Source: Citrobacter freundii (GTDB taxonomy: Bacteria > Bacteroidota > Bacteroidia > Chitinophagales > Chitinophagaceae). From it: a DNA stretch of 64,000 nucleotides. Positions 32,429 to 40,828 of the stretch are shown here, one piece after another. A model generated the notes under the pieces. That model was not told the origin of the DNA and ran no database searches. It worked only from the letters and a program-made list of their open reading frames with translations. The position numbers were made by a program, and so were the translations under genes. Position 1 is the stretch's first letter. Every line of letters begins with the position of its first letter. Location: positions 34,354-98,353 of the forward strand of contig QFQQ01000031.1 of assembly GCA_003243445.1 (NCBI GenBank), given 5' to 3'.

Positions 32429-35023
32429 TTATCTGATCAACGTCACCATCCCCTTACTAAAATACGCCTTCCCTTTATAATCCACCGCCTTCACCATCCA
32501 CACATAAGTATTGGTGTTCTGCAGCTGCCCATTGATGCGGCCATCCCAGCCGCGGCGGCCGGTGGAGGAGGAGAACACGAGCTGGCCCCAGCGGTTGTAG
32601 ATGTTAAAGTATTCCATCCTGCGCATACCGGCGATCACGGGGATCAGGAGATCGTTCTTGCCATCGTTGTTGGGGGTGAAAGCCGTTGGTACAAAGACCG
32701 TGGGAAGCGTGGCAAAGACTTTTACCGAGATGAATGCGGAGTCAACGCAACCGGCACTGTTAAACACATTTACTTTATAGCGGACAAAATCAGCCGCTTC
32801 ATTGATCACGGCAACCGGATTGGCAATATTTACGGCGGACAGGGAGTATCCCGGACTCCAGACATAACTTTCTCCACCGGTGGCCTGCAGTTGCAGCGGC
32901 TGCCCTGTGGTGATGATCGTGTCATTACCGGCAAAAGGAATGATCTTCGGAAGTACCGTTACGATCACCGTATCCCTGGAAGGCTTGGGACAACCCTTTG
33001 TGTTTTCTGTTGATGACAATACAAAGGCGGTCGTGCGTGGAGGGTTCGCTGCAGTTTCAAGCATCGTCGCATTGGAAAGATAGTTTGACGGCGACCAGCT
33101 CCAGGCATTGCCATCTGTTGATCCATGCAGGGTGGCAAGCGAATTATAACAGATCACTGTATCAGCCCCGGCATGGACAACCGGGTAGGGTACTGTCCGG
33201 ATAAAGATACCGGTGTTTGCGGAACATCCACCGATGGTTGCCGTGACCTGGTAATTGGTATTGAACGGCGTAATGGCCTGCGGATTCTGCACAGCGGGAT
33301 CGATCAGTTGAGCAGCCGGAGTCCATGCGTAACGTAATCCGTTTGATACAACGCGTAACCGGATGGTATCTCCGCTACAGATCGTTGTATCATTCATCGG
33401 CTGCAGCGAAACATGATCGACTACGCGGACCAGTACAGAGTCACGGTTAAAACAGCCGTCTGTATTCAGATCGACATAATACATCGTGGTGACCGGCGGA
33501 GAAACGATGGGATTGGAGATATTGGTTGCTGAAATAAAGCTGCCCGGGCTCCAGGTAAAAATGCCTGTGCCCCCAGCCTGGAGCGGCAGTACATCGTTCA
33601 CGCAGATCAGCGTGTCCTTAAATGCAAGTACGATCGGTGGCTTCTCAATGATCGAAATGACTTTTTCTATTGTATCCCTGCATCCATCTGTGGTGGTTAC
33701 GATCAGCCGGACTGGTTTATCGCCGGCACCCGGATAGTTGAATGATGCATGCTGCTGATCCGACACATCCGCAAACGTACTGGGTTCTCCAAAATCCCAT
33801 GTCCATGAATTGACGGAGCCGGAGACCACGGTTGTATGGTCTGTAAACACGGTTGCCTTTGTAATGCAAACACCGGATACAGTAAAGTCTGGAACAAGAC
33901 CAGGATACACATATATTTTGGTAAGATCAGTATCGGAGCAGGCTTGTCCTTTATTAACGATCAGTTGCGCCGTATAGGTTCCGTTCGCAGGAAATGTGTA
34001 ATCCAGCGTTTGTGCATTGGTGGTAAAAATACTTGTACCTGCTGGGTTGTAAATAGTCCAATCGTATGATACGATCAATGGACTGGAGGAACGGTTATTG
34101 ATCGTGACCGAACGTGTATTACCGCAAAGCATATAATCATCATTCAGATTTGCGGCGGCAATGCTGCAGTCTGTGATATTGATCTGAAGATCTTTCCGCT
34201 GGACTGCGATGACAACTCCATTGCGGATCTCTGTTGCGCATACCGTTACGATATAGATCCCTGCCATAGGTGCATTGCCGGTAATAAGACCGGTTGCCGG
34301 ATCAATACTGACTTTTGGTCCGAGCGGCGAGCTTTCAGAAAAATCAGGATAGGCATAAGGCACAGGATTATAAGGAGGAGTTCCTGCGGGAACACCGTTC
34401 ACACCACCGGTGGTGCTCATATACGCACCACAAAAAGAATAGACGATCCGGTCATTGTCCTGGTCCTCTGCAGCAAAACTGTAAGAAAAATAATTATCCG
34501 CGCAAACAACCACGAGGTCTGAACCCACAAAATGTGCGGCGTTATTGACAGCATTGGCAATGCCTGGGATATCGCAGGTATAGGTGGCGCCAACCTGGCT
34601 GCCGGCTGTGATATTGCTGATGCCACGTATACGGTAATTCACTTCACTGGCGATCACATATCCTTCAGCGGATGAAGGAAGGGATACAGAGAAATGATAG
34701 TAGGCTACTTCATAGCAAACGTCGGGAGGATTGGTGATGCAGGCGTCCTGTGTAGCAAGACTGATCGTTTGCCGGTTGGAGATCTGCACCTGTATATCCT
34801 GCACGCGGGTTCCGGTTGCCTTGTCAAACACAGACATCACTGCCGGATCGGGAAACTGTCGCCCGGAATTGCAGCGCATAAAAAGTTTGAGCGTAACATT
34901 ATAAAGGTGGACTCCATTCTGGCTGCCGCTATAGGTGTAGTACATTTCTCCGCCGGTAATGTGGTCGGCCCATGCCCAAAGGGAAGATGCTGTAAGAAGC
35001 AATATTATTATCCCTCTTTTCAC
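32429..35023 (-). CDS. Large T9SS cargo protein with PKD-like domains and gliding-motility C-terminal domain
   Basis: An 864-residue exported protein. The signal peptide (MKRGIIILLLTASSLWAWA) leads into DHITGGEMYYTYSG, an N-terminal beta domain. Several PKD/Ig-like repeats follow (TWDFGEPSTFADVSDQQHAS; TFTWSP-type repeats such as GIFTWSPGSFISATNISNP, YAWTPAAQLIDP, WSWSPSNYLSNAT, YVWSPGYSLSAVNIANP). The C-terminal about 85 residues (FVPTAFTPNNDGKNDLLIP through FNIYNRWGQLVF to GKAYFSKGMVTLIR) are the gliding-motility-associated C-terminal domain, a type B T9SS sorting signal. It should be secreted and attached at the cell surface. It is preceded by a partial MITE. Confidence 0.92.
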   Translation of the reverse strand: MKRGIIILLLTASSLWAWADHITGGEMYYTYSGSQNGVHLYNVTLKLFMRCNSGRQFPDPAVMSVFDKATGTRVQDIQVQISNRQTISLATQDACITNPPDVCYEVAYYHFSVSLPSSAEGYVIASEVNYRIRGISNITAGSQVGATYTCDIPGIANAVNNAAHFVGSDLVVVCADNYFSYSFAAEDQDNDRIVYSFCGAYMSTTGGVNGVPAGTPPYNPVPYAYPDFSESSPLGPKVSIDPATGLITGNAPMAGIYIVTVCATEIRNGVVIAVQRKDLQINITDCSIAAANLNDDYMLCGNTRSVTINNRSSSPLIVSYDWTIYNPAGTSIFTTNAQTLDYTFPANGTYTAQLIVNKGQACSDTDLTKIYVYPGLVPDFTVSGVCITKATVFTDHTTVVSGSVNSWTWDFGEPSTFADVSDQQHASFNYPGAGDKPVRLIVTTTDGCRDTIEKVISIIEKPPIVLAFKDTLICVNDVLPLQAGGTGIFTWSPGSFISATNISNPIVSPPVTTMYYVDLNTDGCFNRDSVLVRVVDHVSLQPMNDTTICSGDTIRLRVVSNGLRYAWTPAAQLIDPAVQNPQAITPFNTNYQVTATIGGCSANTGIFIRTVPYPVVHAGADTVICYNSLATLHGSTDGNAWSWSPSNYLSNATMLETAANPPRTTAFVLSSTENTKGCPKPSRDTVIVTVLPKIIPFAGNDTIITTGQPLQLQATGGESYVWSPGYSLSAVNIANPVAVINEAADFVRYKVNVFNSAGCVDSAFISVKVFATLPTVFVPTAFTPNNDGKNDLLIPVIAGMRRMEYFNIYNRWGQLVFSSSTGRRGWDGRINGQLQNTNTYVWMVKAVDYKGKAYFSKGMVTLIR

Positions 35024-35099
35024 TACGGCAGCGTGGTTTTAGGTCTGATTATGAATATAACATTATTCTGAGAGAAAAGGGGCGTTTCAATATTAAATT

Positions 35100-35250
35100 C
35101 AATGTCGTTTAGTTAAGACATCCGCGACTTGTCATCCCGGCCGGGCAAATTTCAAACACTATCGAACTGAATGCCTGCCAGAGCCGGGATCTCCACAAAC
35201 GAGGGGCTCCCGGCTCCGCAGCTTTAAATCTGCATCAAACGTTAGGTCAC
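35100..35250. mobile_element. Right-truncated copy of the 196-bp MITE-like element
   Basis: It starts with the same terminal repeat CAATGTCGTTTAGTTAA (35100-35116) and GTCATCCCGGCCGGGC (35131-35146) as the complete copy at 57060, and retains the inner CTGCCAGAGCCGGGATCTCC and the GCATCAAACGTTAGGTC segment. Similarity stops near 35250, before the second GTCATCCCGG arm and right terminal repeat. It lies upstream of the T9SS cargo gene. Confidence 0.8.
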
Positions 35251-35453
35251 TCTATTTACACCAGTCTTATCGCAAACCATTTTCCCCGGGTTGCTTCCGG
35301 CGATCGGCCGGGGTAAGTATCCCGCAGATTACAGATTTTCCCCGGGTTAAGACTTTAACAGCGGTTATTTGGGCATGACTCGTCGAAATTGTATTTTAGT
35401 CCTCTGACGATCCGATCGACAGATACGTTATCATTAAACAAATAATATCCTTC
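35251..35453. other. Gap without recognised gene
   Basis: About 200 bases with two CCCCGGGTT copies (near 35285 and 35341), a GGCGATCGGCC palindrome and one family D fragment (CCCGCAGATTACAGATTTT, near 35322). Nothing coding was seen. Confidence 0.5.
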
Positions 35454-35954
35454 ATGAAACTGATCCTCTCTATGTTACTGATGCTGCCGGTGCTGACCCG
35501 GGCTCAGGCGCCTGCGCAGGAATGTAAGCTGCTCAATGAAAAAGATCCTTACACAAAAGAAACAAAACTGTCATCCGGTGCGCTGACATTACAGGGTGCA
35601 ATACTCACGATCGACGCGGATAAAAAAGAGATCGATTTCTTTTTTGAGCTAAAGGGTAAATGTTTCAATGACATGTCCACCGCCGTGATCCACTATGAGA
35701 CCACCAAGGTGAAAACCACCTGGCGCAATGCAGGAAGCATGAACTGCGACGGCTACTTCCATTTCAAATTCCGCAATGGCACAACCACGCCTGCCGTTCT
35801 TTCCAAACTCGAAACACAAAAGGTGTCCCAATTCGTCTTCAAAGGCAGTGACGACAAAGAAGTGATCGTAACCCTTACTCCGGCGCAGCAGCAGGCATTG
35901 CAGGATGTGGTGGGGTGTGTAAATAGAGAGGCGAAGGGGTTGAATCCCCAGTGA
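35454..35954 (+). CDS. Exported protein of unknown function
   Basis: A 166-residue protein with a signal peptide (MKLILSMLLMLPVLTRA, then QAPAQ). The mature part has three cysteines early and mid-sequence (QECKLL, KGKCFND, SMNCDGYF) and one late (VVGCVN), suggesting two disulfides, and beta-strand pattern (LTIDADKKEIDFFFELKG). I do not recognise the family. It ends 4 bases before the large B6 repeat, which separates it from the convergent nuclease gene. Confidence 0.75.
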   Translation: MKLILSMLLMLPVLTRAQAPAQECKLLNEKDPYTKETKLSSGALTLQGAILTIDADKKEIDFFFELKGKCFNDMSTAVIHYETTKVKTTWRNAGSMNCDGYFHFKFRNGTTTPAVLSKLETQKVSQFVFKGSDDKEVIVTLTPAQQQALQDVVGCVNREAKGLNPQ

Positions 35955-35958
35955 GAAG

Positions 35959-36252
35959 AGATGTTCGATGTTTGATGGTCGATGTTCGATGGCCGATGGT
36001 CGATGATCGATGATCGATGTTCGATGATGGATGATCGATGATCGATGATGGATGATCGATGTTCGATTCTGAGCCAGAATACTATTAATGAAGAAGCCGT
36101 TCAAATTGAACGGCTTCTTCCTATTTAAAGCTTTTATTGAAGACGATCATTGATCATCGACCATCGATCATCGACCATCGATCATCGACCATCCATCATC
36201 GACCATCGGCCATCGAACATCGAACATCGATCATCAAACATCGATCATCGAT
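35959..36252. repeat. Family B palindromic repeat (B6), largest copy, with terminator core
   Basis: About fifteen heptamers in each arm (35963-36067 and 36140-36252). Rare variants (GATGTTT, GATGGCC) fall at matching places in both arms. The core is a perfect hairpin AAGAAGCCGTTCAA (36091-36104) with TTGAACGGCTTCTT (36106-36119), placed between convergent genes and likely to terminate both. Confidence 0.92.
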
Positions 36253-36254
36253 CC

Positions 36255-37055
36255 TCACTCAAACGCCGCATTCAACACCGCCGCCAATCTCAGTCCACCT
36301 TTCAGCAATTGCTGTTCCAGCACAGGCTCAAACTGGAAGTTGTAGCGGTAGCTGAGTTTGGATTCGTTGGGAGTAGCATCGTAAATGGAGTCGGAGACAA
36401 CGTGGGATTCGTAGAACCAGTCTTCGAGTGTGCCGGACTGGTATTTTTTTACGTATTCTTTGCTGGCTATATCCAGGAGTTTTGAGAATTCGGTATAGCT
36501 GTATTGCTGAAAATCGATGAGCATACTGTCCCAGACCGCGTGCAGGTTGGTTTTTTTGTCGAACCAGTAAACAACGATCTTGTTACCGCCCTGGTCTTCA
36601 TCGCGGCCGACATGAAGCGGTTGGTGGAGATCGCCTACGAGATGAACGAGGAAACGCAAGGCTTCCTGTCTTTGCTGAAGCGGAAGTGATCTGTCTTTCA
36701 GTTGCGCGCTCAGTTCCTGGATCTGCGTGTAAAGGTTTTTGCCAGGTAATTTCTTTAGGCCCGCGATAAACTCTTCTTTGGAAATATGCCCCGGCAGATC
36801 GATATAATGCCATTTTGAAGCGTGGTTCCAGGTGGAATCAGACTTGATGAAATCCGGCCAGTTTGACCACCAGGCCAGTGACTCGCTGCCAAACAGCTTA
36901 CTGATCTCCTTCCTGGCTTTTTTGCTCAGGTGCTGCTGCGCGATCTCTGCCACCACCCGGTGCCCCATAAGACCCCAGCAAAACGCGAATTGGCTGATCA
37001 ATAACACGATAGCGAGCATCAGGCCCCGCAAAACAAAACGGAAAGAGGATTTCAT
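36255..37055 (-). CDS. S1/P1 nuclease family protein
   Basis: A 266-residue exported zinc nuclease. Signal cleavage after ISQFAFC would expose the N-terminal Trp (WGLMGHRVVAEIA), which is a zinc ligand in this family. Further ligands lie in NWPDFIKSD, ASKWHYIDLP, LVHLVGDLHQPLHVG and NLHAVWDSML. Such enzymes cut single-stranded nucleic acids. I start at MKSSFRFVLRG rather than seven residues upstream. The stop codon abuts the right arm of B6. Confidence 0.93.
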   Translation of the reverse strand: MKSSFRFVLRGLMLAIVLLISQFAFCWGLMGHRVVAEIAQQHLSKKARKEISKLFGSESLAWWSNWPDFIKSDSTWNHASKWHYIDLPGHISKEEFIAGLKKLPGKNLYTQIQELSAQLKDRSLPLQQRQEALRFLVHLVGDLHQPLHVGRDEDQGGNKIVVYWFDKKTNLHAVWDSMLIDFQQYSYTEFSKLLDIASKEYVKKYQSGTLEDWFYESHVVSDSIYDATPNESKLSYRYNFQFEPVLEQQLLKGGLRLAAVLNAAFE

Positions 37056-37125
37056 GAGAAGTTGTTTGAGCGGCAAAGTTGGGGAAATCGGGTTAGGGGA
37101 AAAAATTTAAAAGAAGACAGAGGGA

Positions 37126-37286
37126 TTGATGTTGGATGTTCGATGGTCGATGATCGGTATTCAGGTCGATCCATAAAATAATTAAACAAGCGTTTCGATG
37201 TCAGGTTATTTCGTTTTGCTTGCATTATTTCAAGCGAAAGTCGACCATCGACCATCGAGCATCGAACATCGAGCATCGACGATCGC
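37126..37286. repeat. Family B palindromic repeat (B7)
   Basis: Left arm 37126-37157 (GATGTTG, GATGTTC, GATGGTC, GATGATC) and right arm 37240-37286 of inverted units, around a core of about 80 bases with TTAAACAAGC and CAAGCG segments. Confidence 0.85.
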
Positions 37287-37299
37287 CACAACCGTCAAC

Positions 37300-37806
37300 T
37301 CACTTCCCGTACACCAAACTCCTCAACTTCCAACTCTTCCCCTTCCTGATCACCAGGAACAGATGGTTATATTCCGTCTCCGGCAGGTCTGAAAGGAGTT
37401 TTTGCCCTGTGAGTTTGTTTACAATATCGTCTACGGTATTGCTATGGCCAACGATGAGGGTATTTCCCTTTAATGCTTTAAGCTTGCTGATAAAAGCGTC
37501 ATCCGGCATAGGGGAGTAGATCTCTGTGGTCAGACCGAAGAATGCGCGGGTTGGTTCCGCTGTTTCTTTTGTGCGGATCGTGTTGGTGGAAAATACGTGA
37601 CTGATCTTTTCTGACCGGAGTTCTGTTTTGAGATCATCCGCACGCTGTCTGCCCGAATCCGTTAAAGGCGGATCGGTCTTTAGCATACCCAGGGTGTTAT
37701 CGATCACCGTTGTTTTTTCAGCATGACGCACTACATAGAAGCGTTGTTGTGTACCACAGGAAACGATCAGGCAGGCAATTGCCAGCAGAGACAAAAGTAT
37801 TCGCAT
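37300..37806 (-). CDS. Histidine phosphatase family lipoprotein
   Basis: A 168-residue protein with a lipoprotein signal (MRILLSLLAIACLIVSC). The catalytic motif is YVVRHAEKT (RHxE phosphohistidine), with FSTNTIRTKETAEP and the second histidine in TLIVGHSNTVDDIV. It is small, like SixA-type phosphatases, and probably acts on a phosphorylated substrate in the periplasm. Its promoter may overlap the end of the upstream DUF4251 gene (minus-strand TATCTTTTG at 37850-37858). Confidence 0.9.
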   Translation of the reverse strand: MRILLSLLAIACLIVSCGTQQRFYVVRHAEKTTVIDNTLGMLKTDPPLTDSGRQRADDLKTELRSEKISHVFSTNTIRTKETAEPTRAFFGLTTEIYSPMPDDAFISKLKALKGNTLIVGHSNTVDDIVNKLTGQKLLSDLPETEYNHLFLVIRKGKSWKLRSLVYGK

Positions 37807-37863
37807 GAATCAGGGTTTTGAATGAATGTCCCGTGAGGGGCAACTCATGCAAAAGATAAACCT

Positions 37864-38343
37864 TTATTTCTTTTCAGCCAGATAACCATAAAAGGAAATC
37901 GGCTGACGGATATTGCTGTTCACCTGCAAAGTGGCGCGGCCATTGGGATAAATGATAAGATTCATTTCGTTTACGTTAGCTACTTCTTTCGGACGTATCG
38001 TTATCTCCCATCTCTTTTTCCGGTAAACAGATTTGTATTCCGATGCCACTGCGGTAAAGTTGATGCCATTATCCGATGGATTGACCGGAGCGGAATATGC
38101 CCGGCCGTAGTAAGGTAATGCAGCGATCACAGAATCTCCCGAGATGCGGAGATCGTACAGTGATGTCAACTGGATCACCCGTCCCCGCATGGGGTTGGCT
38201 GATTGGGCAACAAACGTATAATTTTTTCCCTCCACTTTCTGCCTCACCACTGCACTATCCAGCCCCTGTGCATTGATCAGGGACATGCTGCCCAGCAGTA
38301 CGGCAGCCATCAAACCAATCCTGCGTTTTATTATTTGCATCAT
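37864..38343 (-). CDS. DUF4251 family exported protein
   Basis: A 159-residue exported protein. The signal peptide (LMAAVLLGSMSLINA) is followed by the DUF4251 pattern: KVEGKNYTFVAQSANPMRGRVIQLTSLYDLRISGDSVIAALPYYGRAY, then WEITIRPKE and NLIIYPNGRATLQVNSNIRQPISFYGYL. The function is unknown. It has a perfect -7 box 31 bases upstream. Confidence 0.88.
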   Translation of the reverse strand: MMQIIKRRIGLMAAVLLGSMSLINAQGLDSAVVRQKVEGKNYTFVAQSANPMRGRVIQLTSLYDLRISGDSVIAALPYYGRAYSAPVNPSDNGINFTAVASEYKSVYRKKRWEITIRPKEVANVNEMNLIIYPNGRATLQVNSNIRQPISFYGYLAEKK

Positions 38344-38374
38344 ATCACTACAATTTTAATAGATTATAACGCCG

Positions 38375-38382
38375 CAAAAATA
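38375..38382 (-). promoter_or_regulatory. -7 box of the DUF4251 gene
   Basis: Minus-strand TATTTTTG matches TAnnTTTG exactly, with about 26 bases of leader to the ATG at 38343. Confidence 0.5.
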
Positions 38383-38480
38383 ATTCCACTCCGGCTTAAG
38401 GACAGGTTAAATGCCACAATTGCCGCACGTGTCATTTTTTTTTCTTTTAAATGACCAACGCGGGTAATCACCCTGCGCAA

Positions 38481-38550
38481 ATTGAGGAGATCCCGGCTCT
38501 GGCAGGCATTAAGTTCGATAGTGTTTGATATTTGCCCGACCGGGATGACA
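38481..38550. mobile_element. Fragment of the MITE-like element
   Basis: About 70 bases that, reverse complemented, closely match 35130-35198: GTCATCCCGG arm, the TCAAACACTATCGAACT spacer and CTGCCAGAGCCGGGATCTCC. Neither terminal repeat is present. Confidence 0.75.
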
Positions 38551-38626
38551 ACCTCTGAGGAGTTTCACACCATTAACTCAATAGCATTGCCCGACCAGGA
38601 CAATCTTTATGAAAAGAAGACAACGA

Positions 38627-38690
38627 GCATCAAACAACCAACATCGACCATCGAACATCGAACATCGAGCATCGACCATCGATCGCCACC
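38627..38690. repeat. Solitary family B arm (B8)
   Basis: About nine inverted heptamers (CAACATC, GACCATC, GAACATC, GAGCATC) with no matching left arm nearby; the MITE fragment lies where a left arm would be expected. The rest of the 510-bp gap (38344-38853) holds the promoter of the DUF4251 gene and the structured region at 38694. Confidence 0.75.
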
Positions 38691-38693
38691 AAC

Positions 38694-38785
38694 AAAAAAA
38701 GCCGCTCACCGCGTCGTGTCATCCGGAAGTTCATTACCATTAAACCTAAAAACTCCCGGCGTAACACGAAGCAGCAAGCGGCATG
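38694..38785 (-). terminator. Long structured terminator of the lytic transglycosylase gene
   Basis: Read on the minus strand, GCCGCT, TCGTGT and CCGGGAGTT pair in order with AACTTCCGG, ACACGA and AGCGGC, and seven T residues follow. It lies about 70-160 bases after the transglycosylase stop. A smaller hairpin GCACCGAAGGTGC lies nearer the stop. Confidence 0.65.
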
Positions 38786-38853
38786 GACCCGTCTTTGATG
38801 ACGGACAACAAGTGAAACAACTAACCCATCCAGGTAAGCACCTTCGGTGCAGT

Positions 38854-39750
38854 TTATTCATTGCCGGCAATATTGCCGGTCGTACTGTCTGATATAAATT
38901 CTTCGGCTCTTGTGCGTTGCAGTTCTTCAAAACGTCTGTTCTGGTTAGCAACATACGTGTTCATCTCTTTACGGAAATTATCTGCTTCCGCGCGTGTGAT
39001 CGTGCACACGCTGCCCTCGCCCTCAAAGAAATAATGGGTACTGATAAATTTCTTTACATGCGCTCTTGTTTCCTTTGGCAGATACTGTTGCAATTTCCAG
39101 AAATCACGGCTGCCTGATTTTTTGATCGCTGATAATACTTTACCGGGACCGCTGTTGTATGAAGCGATCACTAATAACCAGTCGCCAAAGATCTTGTGCA
39201 GGTACTCGAGATACTTTGCGGCGGCAACAGTGCTTTTATACACGTTGGTACGCTCATCATTGCCTGAGGAGATTTTCAGCTTGAAATGTTTTGCGGTTAC
39301 CGGCATCAATTGCCATGCGCCAACTGCTCCTGCTCTTGAAACGATCTTTGTTTTCAACTGGGATTCGATCACGGCGAGATACTTCAGTTCAGCCGGCAGG
39401 TTTCTTTCTGCAAACACCTTATCCATTACCGTAAAGCATTGCTCGCTGCGGTCTTTGATCTTTTGGAGTTCGCGTTCGTTATTCTTTAAATAAGCAGAGA
39501 CAAATTCTTCTGCCTGATCATTCAATCCAATGGTCGGCGCATCCATGAGTTGTTCTTCCGGTGCACCGCTCAGTTCGAGCATGACAGAATCAAATTTCAA
39601 CAGCTGTACAGTTGTATCTGTTTGCGCAGATAATACCACAGTGCCTGAATAAGTACGGGTTGCTGACATGGTGATTATAGCAATCATCACCAGCAATCCA
39701 TAAATGGTAAAACCTTTTTTAATAGAGTTCCTGTTCAACATCGTTTTCAT
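38854..39750 (-). CDS. Lytic transglycosylase (SLT domain)
   Basis: A 298-residue envelope protein. The N-terminus (KGFTIYGLLVMIAIITMSAT) is a signal or anchor. The Slt-type catalytic domain (residues about 110-235) shows LAVIESQLKTKIVSRAGAVGAWQLMP, with the catalytic Glu in IES, and VIASYNSGPGKVL. The enzyme should cleave the MurNAc-GlcNAc bond of peptidoglycan. It resembles the MltD/membrane-bound group but has no LysM repeats. The last 60 residues are charged and of unknown role. Confidence 0.92.
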   Translation of the reverse strand: MKTMLNRNSIKKGFTIYGLLVMIAIITMSATRTYSGTVVLSAQTDTTVQLLKFDSVMLELSGAPEEQLMDAPTIGLNDQAEEFVSAYLKNNERELQKIKDRSEQCFTVMDKVFAERNLPAELKYLAVIESQLKTKIVSRAGAVGAWQLMPVTAKHFKLKISSGNDERTNVYKSTVAAAKYLEYLHKIFGDWLLVIASYNSGPGKVLSAIKKSGSRDFWKLQQYLPKETRAHVKKFISTHYFFEGEGSVCTITRAEADNFRKEMNTYVANQNRRFEELQRTRAEEFISDSTTGNIAGNE

Positions 39751-40291
39751 TTTGAGTAAAACAATGCCGACCCTAGGGTTTGGATTATGATAATTGATTA
39801 ACCATAGGAAGTGGAACGCTCTTCAAAAGATATTGGGAGGTTGCAGTGTGCAGACCGGGGGTACGGACGATCAGGTTTTTCTTCTTCCGGTCATCTGCTT
39901 TGGAGCTGCTAAAGTAATAGCCACCTCCGGCATCTCATAACTTTTTGACCTTAGGAAAACTACGATCGGGGCCTATCAGGATGATAACCACAGTTGTATC
40001 CATGAAAATATTTTACTGAAAATTAGGCAGTGAGAACTGACAGAAAATGATGATAATCTGGCATGCTTTCCAAACAGTTCAGGCAGCGGCCCTTATGCCC
40101 AAACTATTCTTTTTGACAAATGCAATAGGTAGAAACACTATTTTATTTTATTCATAAAAAAATAGTTGTGCAAACATTGATCAGGGTTATTATTTTTCGT
40201 GCGGACGTAATAATAATTGTATAAAAACGATTAATATTGAATTGTTGAAAAACGGTTGCGGATATTCAATTATCCCATTAATCCAAATCTT
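39751..40291. other. 541-bp gap with possible short frames and a hairpin
   Basis: No gene of normal size. On the minus strand a 22-codon frame (40003-39935, MDTTVVIILIGPDRSFPKVKKL) is followed by a second short frame starting MPEVAITLAAPK; both lie 185-255 bases before the transglycosylase ATG. A hairpin CACTATTTT/AAAATAGTtGTG is at about 40135-40168. I cannot say whether any of these is functional. Confidence 0.3.
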
Positions 40292-40708
40292 ATGATCCAA
40301 CCTTTACCCACGACAGTGCCGGGTGGCACATCTTTACAGGCTTATATCAATCAACTGTTGTATGCTCCGCTGGCTGAGAACATGCGGAGGAGTGAGAGCC
40401 ATGTTGTAAATGAAATTCCTGCAGAGCTTGCAGTAATTGCCGGACAGGCAAGAGTTTTCCCCGTAATAAGAGAATTATTGAATGCGGTACTGGCGAACGC
40501 CCGTAAAGGTAATATCACCGTTCGCGCCGAACGCTTCCGGGATATCATGATCCTTGAAATAGAAGATCGTAATAATTATAATGGATATGCGCTTGATTAT
40601 AGCCTGCGTTCACTTGAAGAACTGGCGCGCCGGGCAGGTGGTCAATTATCCGCGAAAGGGCAACAGCAACTGACGGTGACGATCTCCTTCAGTTTTCCGA
40701 ATGCATAA
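40292..40708 (+). CDS. Small HATPase-like protein
   Basis: A 138-residue cytosolic protein resembling the ATP-binding part of GHKL histidine kinases. The segment VFPVIRELLNAVLANARKGNITVRAE matches the N box (E-x2-N-A-x3-N-A), then ILEIEDRNN, SLRSLEELARRAGGQLSAKGQQQLTVTISFSFP, the end of the fold. The usual DxGxG and GxGLG loops are missing or degenerate, so ATP binding is doubtful. There is no kinase dimerisation domain. I use the ATG at 40292; a TTG would add 12 residues. The neighbours do not suggest a partner. Confidence 0.6.
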   Translation: MIQPLPTTVPGGTSLQAYINQLLYAPLAENMRRSESHVVNEIPAELAVIAGQARVFPVIRELLNAVLANARKGNITVRAERFRDIMILEIEDRNNYNGYALDYSLRSLEELARRAGGQLSAKGQQQLTVTISFSFPNA

Positions 40709-40710
40709 AA

Positions 40711-40812
40711 ATTAAGAGCTTAAAGGTTTATAGGTTTATACGTTTAAGGTTTATTGGTAAAAGGGTTTAAAAGAGATATGTTATATCAGCTTTTAAACCC
40801 TTTGAATTTTAC
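40711..40812. terminator. Bidirectional terminator with TTTATAGG-type arms
   Basis: The core is a perfect 14-bp stem AAAGGGTTTAAAAG (40760-40773) with CTTTTAAACCCTTT (40790-40803). Upstream are iterated GGTTTATA/CGTTTAAG units (40724-40758). It lies between convergent genes. Confidence 0.8.
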
Positions 40813-40828
40813 GCGGTTCTTCTATCTG

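Noticed and set aside
35649..36485. Open frames with IIDHRSS/HHRPSI repeats on both strands
   Set aside because: They are translations of the family B heptamers and have no start context or conserved character; similar frames at 29971-30132, 37052-37291 and 38482-38892 were dropped.
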